From NCBI GenBank assembly GCA_005804005.1, contig SYPI01000025.1, forward strand, positions 1 to 5,561: a DNA stretch of 5,561 nucleotides, written 5' to 3'. The stretch's first letter is position 1. Each line of letters starts with the position of its first letter. The notes under the pieces were generated by a model. That model was not told where the DNA came from and did no database searches. It saw only the letters and a list, made by a program, of their open reading frames with translations. Origin of the DNA: Planctomycetia bacterium (GTDB lineage Bacteria > Planctomycetota > Phycisphaerae > Phycisphaerales > SM1A02). The translations under genes and the position numbers were made by a program. This document shows, piece by piece, positions 1 to 5,199 of this stretch.

Positions 1-1640
1 GAGTTGCAGTCCAGACAGGAATCGCCAGCTTCCTGCACACAAGCCGCGTCCCAGGTCACGGTGCAGCAGGTGTTGAGCACCGCGCAAACACTGGCGCAGC
101 AGGCCGGGTTGCTGCAGCCGGGACTGGGGTGCTCCACGATGCACTGGTCCACGGCGATGGAGCGATCGCAGGTGTCGCAGTTGCCGCCCAGCGGGCCGCC
201 GCCCACCAGCAATTGGGCCAGTCCTACGCAGGCCGAATCCCAATCTGACTGGCAACAGGGCGGGTAACTGGCGCAGACCACGCTGCAGCACTCGGCCGAT
301 GAACAGCCCGGTCCTTCATGCACCTCAAAGCAGGAGTGGGTGCTTTCGCCGCAGGTTGTGGCCGCATCGCACGGGTCGCAGCGCCAGAGGCACTCGGGCT
401 GCTGGCGGGCATTGGTGGAGCAGCCAGAGTCCCAGGCGATGTTGCAGCAGTCAGGGTCTTCGGCGCAAACGGCGGCGCAGCAGGCTGGCCAGCGGCAGCC
501 GGGCAGCCCGGCGGTGCTGGGAGTCATGCAATTCTGCAGTGAACCTGTGCAGGCGGGCGGGGATCCGGGAGCCACGCAGGCCGAGGTAGACGCCCCTTGC
601 AGCGCCGCAGTGATGATGGCCTGATCGGCCGCGTTCACCGTGCCGTTGCGGTCGATGTCCCGGCAGGTGGAATCGGAACTGTACTTTCGCGCCAGACAGG
701 AATCGGCGGTGGCTACCGTGCAGGAGACGCTAAAGGGATTGGTCGCCGAGACGCGTCCGTCGACATTGCCGTTGTAGTTCACATCACCGGCGCACGACCA
801 GCAGACGATTGGGTCGTCAACGGTTGCCTCGGCGCACTTACAGTCGCATGTGTCGTTGAGCGTGCCGCAGGTGTCGCGCGTTCGCGGATCACGGACCAGT
901 GGCGAAGTGATTGCGGTGGACTGTGGCGGTGCGGTGGGCGAGGTGGTGCGATACTCGAGCACACCCAAGAACCACGCCGCATTGTCACGGCCGCGGAAGG
1001 CGTGCGGAGCAATCGAAGTCGGCGCGGCGTCGGTGCCCAGATAGTCGCGCCAGGGGCCGACCAGATCCCCGCTGTAGACCTGCCCACCGTTCGGGGCGCC
1101 GACGAAACTCACGCTGTCGAGCAGTTCGTCCCAGAGGATCCCATCGAGGGAACCATTGTTGTCCAGGTCGAGGTCTGAACCGACGCTGACGCCGATGTCC
1201 GGGTCAAACCCGCGCACCAAAATGTGGGTCTGGTTGTACCGCTCGTCCATCCAGCCGCTGGTGGCCGGAAGAAAGTAGTCCGCCGGCGCCAATGAACCGA
1301 ACGGAGCGACGGCGAACACGCCTTGCCCGGGCATGCTCATCGGATCGGTCGTGGTCAGGTCGGCCACGAAGGTGATGACCCCCGATGGGTCGTCGGTGCG
1401 ACCACCGATGACGATGTAGGTCAGCCCGCTCAGGGTGCTACCGCCGGGTCCACGGATCTCCACATACTCATGGAGGTCCATCGGGGACTCGGTGCCAGCC
1501 TCATCGACGGCCGAGTCCGCGAGGCGGATCTCGTTGATGAAAAAACTGTCGAACTGGGCCGCAGCCGGGGCGGCAATTCCGAGCAGGGCGAGGGCGAAGG
1601 ATGGAGCGGACATGCCGCGAACAACTTGGAAGTGCAGCAT
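1..1640 (-). CDS. Secreted cysteine-rich protein with lamin-tail-like and dockerin-like modules (partial, C-terminus off window)
   Basis: The frame is open for 546 codons from ATG at 1640 and leaves the window without a stop. Residues 1-28 look like a Sec signal peptide (Arg8, hydrophobic stretch, A-A-A before Gln29). The ATG at 1613 is possible but would lose the positive charge; neither start has a clear Shine-Dalgarno. Residues about 31-235 resemble a lamin-tail-type beta domain (FINEIRL, then EYVEIRGPGG and LSGLTYIVIGG). Residues 283-350 form a dockerin-like calcium module. Residues 371-546 hold three cysteine-rich repeats. There are no cysteines in residues 1-257 and 43 in residues 258-546, so disulfide bonding outside the cytoplasm is likely. 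The start lies 43 bases after uppS, so read-through from purA-uppS is possible, though the roles look unrelated. Such multidomain exported proteins are common in Planctomycetota. The function is unknown; a cell-surface or extracellular binding role is inference only. Confidence 0.88.
   Translation of the reverse strand, partial: MLHFQVVRGMSAPSFALALLGIAAPAAAQFDSFFINEIRLADSAVDEAGTESPMDLHEYVEIRGPGGSTLSGLTYIVIGGRTDDPSGVITFVADLTTTDPMSMPGQGVFAVAPFGSLAPADYFLPATSGWMDERYNQTHILVRGFDPDIGVSVGSDLDLDNNGSLDGILWDELLDSVSFVGAPNGGQVYSGDLVGPWRDYLGTDAAPTSIAPHAFRGRDNAAWFLGVLEYRTTSPTAPPQSTAITSPLVRDPRTRDTCGTLNDTCDCKCAEATVDDPIVCWSCAGDVNYNGNVDGRVSATNPFSVSCTVATADSCLARKYSSDSTCRDIDRNGTVNAADQAIITAALQGASTSACVAPGSPPACTGSLQNCMTPSTAGLPGCRWPACCAAVCAEDPDCCNIAWDSGCSTNARQQPECLWRCDPCDAATTCGESTHSCFEVHEGPGCSSAECCSVVCASYPPCCQSDWDSACVGLAQLLVGGGPLGGNCDTCDRSIAVDQCIVEHPSPGCSNPACCASVCAVLNTCCTVTWDAACVQEAGDSCLDCN
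6..530 (-). repeat. Three tandem cysteine-rich protein repeats, about 63 residues each
   Basis: The repeats begin at Cys371, Cys437 and Cys500. Each contains the core Cx4CCx3Cx5CCx7C with identical spacing: Cys382 to Cys407, Cys446 to Cys471, and Cys509 to Cys534. Shared residues around the core are PGC at the start, VCA in the middle and WD three residues before the last core cysteine. Each unit ends in CxxC (421/424, 488/491, 542/545). The period between cores is 64 then 63 residues, about 190 bases. The frame is still open at position 1, so further units may follow outside. I do not know an official family name for this repeat. Confidence 0.85.
591..794 (-). other. Dockerin-like calcium-binding module
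   Basis: This module covers residues 283-350 of the secreted protein. The second half, D328-I-D330-R-N332-G-T-V-N-A-A-D339, matches a 12-residue EF-hand-type loop with ligands at positions 1, 3, 5, 7, 9 and 12, followed by a helix (QAIITAALQG) as in type I dockerins. The first half, beginning D286-V-N288-Y-N290-G, starts like such a loop but has Val297 at position 12. The two halves are separated by an insert containing Cys307, Cys315 and Cys326. In Planctomycetota such modules are common outside cellulosomes, so cellulosome binding should not be assumed. Confidence 0.7.
936..1550 (-). other. Lamin-tail-like beta domain region
   Basis: This region covers residues about 31-235 of the secreted protein. 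It opens with FINEIRL, followed by EYVEIRGPGG and LSGLTYIVIGG, the order seen in lamin-tail-type domains of bacterial exported proteins (an N-E-I strand, a V-E-I strand, then a 'LSG' turn). An acidic stretch follows (DLDLDNNGSLDG, residues 156-167) and then a strand with LLDSVSFVG. It has no cysteines. The assignment rests on motif resemblance only, so the family could be a related planctomycete beta-sandwich domain. Confidence 0.55.
1557..1640 (-). other. Predicted signal peptide of the cysteine-rich protein
   Basis: This segment encodes residues 1-28. It has a short N-region with His3 and Arg8, a hydrophobic core around FALALLGIAA, and a small-residue cleavage site A26-A27-A28 before Gln29. 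This pattern fits signal peptidase I processing. No lipobox cysteine is present, so it is not a lipoprotein. Confidence 0.8.
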
Positions 1641-1683
1641 GGCGATAGGGGGCACGGGGGCCCCATTCGGCCCGAGAGCAATA

Positions 1684-2433
1684 CTAGCCCGAGACCGGGG
1701 CGGTTCCCGAAACAGGCGCCGGAACTGAGCCAAAGGTGCGGCGGCGATTGCCAAGTTCGCGTAAGGCAGCGTGCAGGTCGGCCGCGGTGAAGTCGGGCCA
1801 AAGCGTGGGGGTCACCAGCAATTCGGCGTAGGAACTCTGCCAAAGCAGGAAGTTCGAGAGGCGTGATTGCCCGGCGGTCCGAATGAGCAGGTCGGGGTCG
1901 GGTAGGCCAGCGGTATCCAGCGCGGCGTCGATGGTGGCGCTATCGATCTGCTGGGGGCTCAGTTCGCCCGCCTGAACTTGACTCGCCAGACGACGCATCG
2001 CGTCAACCATCTCATTGCGGGCGCCGTAGTTCATGGCTAGACAGAGGGTCATTCCGGTGCAGTGCGCAGTGGCGGCTTCGCAGCCGTCCAATTGCTCGAG
2101 CACCGGTTCGGGCAGCCCCTCCCGCCGCCCGATGCGCCGGAAGCGGATGGAGTTGTCGATCATCGTCTGGCGCTCGTTCATCAGCCGCTCATGAGCCAAG
2201 GCCATCAGCGCCCGGACCTCTTCCTCAGGGCGCGACCAGTTCTCGCTGGAGAACGAGTAGAGCGTCAGCGCCGACAGGCGCATCTCTGCCGCCGCCACCA
2301 CGATGCGGCGCGCCGCCGCGGCCCCGGATAGGTGACCGGCCGTGCGCGGCAGGCCGCGCGACTCCGCCCAGCGGCCGTTGCCATCCATCACGATGGCCAC
2401 ATGCGGTCCCGCAGCCGGGGGAGTGCTGCTCAT
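1684..2433 (-). CDS. uppS: Isoprenyl transferase (undecaprenyl diphosphate synthase, cis-prenyltransferase)
   Basis: This enzyme condenses isopentenyl diphosphate units onto farnesyl diphosphate to make the C55 carrier lipid precursor for peptidoglycan and other envelope glycans, at the inner face of the membrane. At 249 residues it has the normal bacterial length. Visible motifs are HVAIVMDGNGRWA with catalytic Asp17, then Arg30 and His34, the SFSSENWSRP loop (60-69), AMNYGAR(N)E (133-141), and the C-terminal block with Arg185, Arg191, Ser193, NFLLWQ and YAEL with Glu204, then LWPDF and RRRTFG. The ATG lies 3 bases after the purA TGA, so translational coupling is likely; no strong Shine-Dalgarno is visible. 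Two oddities: the usual RTGGE-type sequence reads RTAGQ (Gln189), and the last residues are a duplicated APVSG. Chain length cannot be told from sequence alone. Confidence 0.97.
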   Translation of the reverse strand: MSSTPPAAGPHVAIVMDGNGRWAESRGLPRTAGHLSGAAAARRIVVAAAEMRLSALTLYSFSSENWSRPEEEVRALMALAHERLMNERQTMIDNSIRFRRIGRREGLPEPVLEQLDGCEAATAHCTGMTLCLAMNYGARNEMVDAMRRLASQVQAGELSPQQIDSATIDAALDTAGLPDPDLLIRTAGQSRLSNFLLWQSSYAELLVTPTLWPDFTAADLHAALRELGNRRRTFGSVPAPVSGTAPVSG

Positions 2434-2436
2434 TGC

Positions 2437-3774
2437 TCAGGCGGTCACCAGCGTCTGGGAACGCTCCGGACCAACGCCGACCATCTCAATCGGCAGCCCC
2501 ACGATTGCTTCGATGCGGTCGAGGTAATCGCGGGCGGCGGCTGGCAGCGCCGCGCGGTCGGAGGCATCGCGAATGGTCTCGCTCCAGCCGGTCAGAGTTT
2601 CGTACACCGGCGTAACACCCTCGAGCCGCTTGGCATCAGGGATGAAGCGACCGGTAGTGGTGCCATCGGCCAGCCGATACGCCGTGCAAATGCGCAGTTC
2701 GTCAAAGCCGGTGAGCACATCGAACAGCGTGCAGGCGATCCCGGTAGCACCGCAGACCATGGCCGAATACTTCACCGCCACCAAGTCCAGCCAGCCGCAG
2801 CGGCGCGGCCGCCCCGTAGTAGTGCCAAACTCGCGGCCCCGCTCGCGGATCCGCGCGCCGAGTTCATTGTTGAGTTCAGTCGGGAACGGACCAGCACCGA
2901 CCCGAGTCGAATACGCCTTCATAATGCCCAGCACCCGCGCGATGTTCGTACCCGGCACGCCAGTTCCGGAGTGGATGCCAGCGGTCGAGCAGTTGGAACT
3001 GGTGACATACGGATATGTGCCGTGGTCGATGTCCAACAGACAGGCGTTGGCACCTTCGAACAGGATGCGGCGGCCTTCCTTCTGGCAGTCGTGCAGGAAG
3101 TACACACTGTCGACCACATGCGGTCGCAGTCGGTCTCCCAAGTCGGCGAACCGCTCCGCCAAGGCATCGGCGTCCAGCGGCGCGGCCGAAACGCCCAGCG
3201 CCTGCAGTTCCGCCGTTCGCAGGCGGCAAATCACCCGCAACCGCTCGCGCAGGTAGTTGCGGTCGAGCAGGTCGCCGATGCGAATGGCTGTAGAACGCTG
3301 CACCTTGTCGGCATAGGCCGGGCCGATGCCACGACGCGTAGTGCCAATGGCCAGCGTGCCGCGGTCGCCAGCGGTCTTGGTCGCCAGGTAATCCTCCAGC
3401 GCGGCGTCTTGTTCCTTGTGATACGGCAGCACCACATGGGCGCGATCGCTCAACCGCAGATTGCCGCCCACGGCCACGCCGCGAGCGCGAAGCCCCTCGG
3501 CTTCCTCCAGCAACTTCTCCGGGTCGACCACCACGCCGTTGCCGATCACGCAGGTTTTGTCGGGGTAGAGGATGCCCGAGGGGATCAGGTGTAGCGCGTA
3601 ACGCTCGGAACCAACCACCACGGTGTGCCCGGCATTGGCCCCGCCGTTGTAGCGAACGATGACATCGTGGCCCGCGGTGAGCACATCGACGATCTTGCCC
3701 TTGCCCTCGTCGCCCCATTGCAGGCCGACAACGGCGGTGTTACCCGTATCGCGATTGCTGTGTGGAAAACTCAC
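2437..3774 (-). CDS. purA: Adenylosuccinate synthetase
   Basis: PurA catalyses the GTP-dependent joining of IMP and L-aspartate to adenylosuccinate, the first committed step from IMP to AMP, in the cytosol. The protein has 445 residues, close to the usual 430. Motifs in order: QWGDEGKGKIVD (19-30) with catalytic Asp22, NGGANAGHT with His50, the TTRRGIGPAYADK segment (145-157) that contacts IMP, FEGANACLLDIDHGTYPYVTSSN (239-261), STRVGAGPFPTE (289-300), TTTGRPRRCGWLD (318-330) for aspartate binding, and C-terminal GVGPERSQTL. The start is GTG at 3774; there is no in-frame ATG before the conserved region, and an AGGA lies 7 bases upstream. Asn243 stands where bacterial enzymes usually have an IMP-contacting Gln. 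It is first gene of the leftward block and ends 3 bases before uppS. Confidence 0.98.
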   Translation of the reverse strand: MSFPHSNRDTGNTAVVGLQWGDEGKGKIVDVLTAGHDVIVRYNGGANAGHTVVVGSERYALHLIPSGILYPDKTCVIGNGVVVDPEKLLEEAEGLRARGVAVGGNLRLSDRAHVVLPYHKEQDAALEDYLATKTAGDRGTLAIGTTRRGIGPAYADKVQRSTAIRIGDLLDRNYLRERLRVICRLRTAELQALGVSAAPLDADALAERFADLGDRLRPHVVDSVYFLHDCQKEGRRILFEGANACLLDIDHGTYPYVTSSNCSTAGIHSGTGVPGTNIARVLGIMKAYSTRVGAGPFPTELNNELGARIRERGREFGTTTGRPRRCGWLDLVAVKYSAMVCGATGIACTLFDVLTGFDELRICTAYRLADGTTTGRFIPDAKRLEGVTPVYETLTGWSETIRDASDRAALPAAARDYLDRIEAIVGLPIEMVGVGPERSQTLVTA

Positions 3775-3781
3775 GGGCCGA

Positions 3782-3785
3782 TCCT
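3782..3785 (-). promoter_or_regulatory. Shine-Dalgarno site of purA
   Basis: The minus strand reads AGGA here, 7 bases before the GTG at 3774. This spacing supports GTG as the purA start despite its being a non-ATG codon. Confidence 0.6.
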
Positions 3786-3819
3786 AGCAGGGGAGTGCTG
3801 CTGGCATCCGCGCGAGCGC

Positions 3820-3833
3820 AGCCTCGCGAGGCT
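3820..3833. promoter_or_regulatory. Perfect 14-base palindrome, possible operator
   Basis: The sequence AGCCTCGCGAGGCT equals its own reverse complement and does not extend further (C at 3819 faces C at 3834). Being gapless it suits a dimeric protein site better than an RNA hairpin. It sits 45 bases before the purA start and 107 before the hemW-like start. No regulator is encoded in the window, so its role is unproven. Confidence 0.35.
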
Positions 3834-3940
3834 CACTCAGCGGTCCAAACGGGGGGAAGATTCCGCTGTTTGACCGCAGCGTGAGGGGAGGGGAGCCCAT
3901 AGAGGCGCGAGAGGGCGCCCGAGCGGCGTAGGCTTCCCGC

Positions 3941-5161
3941 GTGACTGACCTGACTCTTTCCATCGCCGGGCAACCGCCCGCCGCAGCGAATCGCGCGGCT
4001 AGTGCCCGCGCTGATGCAGTCATCCCATGGTCGCTCGCCAACTGGCGCGGGCTGTACGCCCATGTGCCGTTCTGTAGGCACAAGTGCCACTACTGCGACT
4101 TCTATTCCTTCGTCGACCGCGAGGACCGCGGCGCTGCCTACACGGATCGGCTTCTGGCCGAGTGCGCCGCGCTGCGCCCTCGGGTGCGCCGTCCGCTGGA
4201 GACCATCTTTGTCGGCGGCGGTACTCCCACAATGCTTCCGCCGGCCGATCTGGAGCGGGCACTCTTGGCGATCGCCGGGCTGGCGCAACTGGGCCCCAGC
4301 GGAGAGTTCAGCGTTGAAGCGAACCCCGAGACGGTCACCGATGAGATCGCCGCCATCTTGGTTCGCTGCGGCGTGAATCGGATCAGCATCGGCTGCCAGT
4401 CGTTTCAGCCCTCGCTGCTGGTCGCCCTCGAGCGCCACCACGATCCGGCCTCGGTCGCCCGTGCGGTTGGCATCTTGCGCCGCGCCGGGATCACCAACAT
4501 CAACCTAGATCTCATCTTCGCGGTCCCCACTTCCCGGCTGGAACAGTGGCAGGATGACCTCAACCGGGCACTGGAGCTAGAGCCACAGCACATCTCCTGC
4601 TATGGGTTGGTCTACGAGCCCAACACCCCGCTGGCCACCCGGCTGGCGCGCGGCGAGGTTCAGCGGATCGACGAAGTGACCGAGGGGCGCATGTACGAGC
4701 ACACTCGCGCGATGCTGGCCGAGCGCGGATACGAACACTACGAAATCAGCAACTGGGCCCGCCCCGGCCGCCGCTGCCAGCACAATCTTCTCTACTGGCG
4801 CAACGCCGACTGGCTGGCGCTCGGCCCTAGCGCCAGCGGCCACGCCGGCGGAGTGCGCTGGAAGAATGTGCCGCGGCTAGCCGACTGGCTCAACTCAAGT
4901 CCGTGGTCGATGGTGCAGGATGTCGAAGCCCTGGAGGCCGAGCCCAGCGCTGGCGAACAGTTCATGCTCGGTCTGCGGCTGATAGATGGACTTGACACGC
5001 CTGACCTGGAGCGCCTCCTGGCCATGCCCGGCGGCGCCCGGCGCCGCGCAGTGATCGACCGCCTATGCCGGGGAGGGTTGCTACAGTCCGACGCCGCCGG
5101 CCTGCGGATAATGCCTTCCCAACTCATGGTGGCCGACAGCCTGATCAGTGAACTGCTCTAG
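3941..5161 (+). CDS. hemW: HemW-like radical SAM protein (coproporphyrinogen III oxidase-like; probable heme chaperone)
   Basis: HemW proteins bind a 4Fe-4S cluster and S-adenosylmethionine and are now viewed as heme chaperones rather than true coproporphyrinogen dehydrogenases (HemN). This protein has 406 residues. The motif HVPFCRHKCHYCDF gives Cys45, Cys49 and Cys52 and lacks the extra cysteine (CxxxCxxCxC) of HemN. Then come FVGGGTPT (89-96), EANPET (125-130), RISIGCQSF (146-154), NLDLIF (187-192), HISCYGLVYEPNTPL (216-230), YEISNWARPG (266-275), HNLLYW (280-285), a motif tied to heme binding in HemW, and the C-terminal domain from EQFMLGLRL (338-346). The GTG start is the first possible after an in-frame TAG at 3929-3931; it lacks a good Shine-Dalgarno. 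The N-terminal extension of about 36 residues before the core is longer than usual. One odd spot is P195-T-S-R where the family usually has PGQT. It is first gene of the rightward block. Confidence 0.94.
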   Translation: MTDLTLSIAGQPPAAANRAASARADAVIPWSLANWRGLYAHVPFCRHKCHYCDFYSFVDREDRGAAYTDRLLAECAALRPRVRRPLETIFVGGGTPTMLPPADLERALLAIAGLAQLGPSGEFSVEANPETVTDEIAAILVRCGVNRISIGCQSFQPSLLVALERHHDPASVARAVGILRRAGITNINLDLIFAVPTSRLEQWQDDLNRALELEPQHISCYGLVYEPNTPLATRLARGEVQRIDEVTEGRMYEHTRAMLAERGYEHYEISNWARPGRRCQHNLLYWRNADWLALGPSASGHAGGVRWKNVPRLADWLNSSPWSMVQDVEALEAEPSAGEQFMLGLRLIDGLDTPDLERLLAMPGGARRRAVIDRLCRGGLLQSDAAGLRIMPSQLMVADSLISELL

Positions 5162-5199
5162 GGCCGTTGGCCGGGTTGGCTTCTGTTTCGTAGGATTGC

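Larger units (their letters stand above)
3775..3940. other. Divergent intergenic region between purA and hemW-like gene
   Basis: This 166-base gap should carry control elements for both blocks because the genes point away from each other. I find the purA Shine-Dalgarno, a perfect 14-base palindrome at 3820-3833, a GGGCGCCC palindrome at 3913-3920, and three copies of CGCGAG (3811, 3825, 3906), the last of which may simply reflect the high GC content. No good pair of -35 and -10 boxes is visible on either strand, and no RNA gene or small ORF is convincing. Confidence 0.6.

Noticed and set aside
6..530. The cysteine repeat region considered as a CRISPR array or DNA tandem repeat
   Set aside because: The periodicity is at protein level; DNA copies are diverged and there are no short identical repeats with unique spacers.
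597..1178. A 193-codon plus-strand frame
   Set aside because: It is antisense to the secreted protein, whose frame has a signal peptide and ordered domains; the plus-strand product shows no recognisable feature.
1656..1673. A GGGCC/GGCCC hairpin between uppS and the secreted protein gene, considered as a terminator
   Set aside because: The stem is only 5 base pairs with a 6-base loop and no following T-run, so there is no support for an intrinsic terminator.
2332..3594. A 420-codon open frame on the plus strand antisense to purA
   Set aside because: It lies opposite a full-length purA with all family motifs. Its translation is Arg/Ala/Gln-rich without recognisable domains, as expected for an antisense frame in GC-rich DNA.
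2876..3718. A 280-codon minus-strand frame inside purA
   Set aside because: It is an alternative frame of purA with an Arg/Gly-rich composition and no motif; the purA frame explains the region.
3780..3785. TAGGAT on the minus strand as a -10 box for purA
   Set aside because: It coincides with the Shine-Dalgarno, is too close to the start codon for a normal leader, and no -35 box lies 16-18 bases upstream.
3870..3903. TTGACC followed by CATAGA upstream of hemW as a sigma-70-type promoter
   Set aside because: The spacing is 22 bases and the -10 box matches only three of six positions.
3833..4441. A 202-codon minus-strand frame overlapping hemW and the intergenic region
   Set aside because: It is opposite the clear radical SAM core of hemW and shows no domain.
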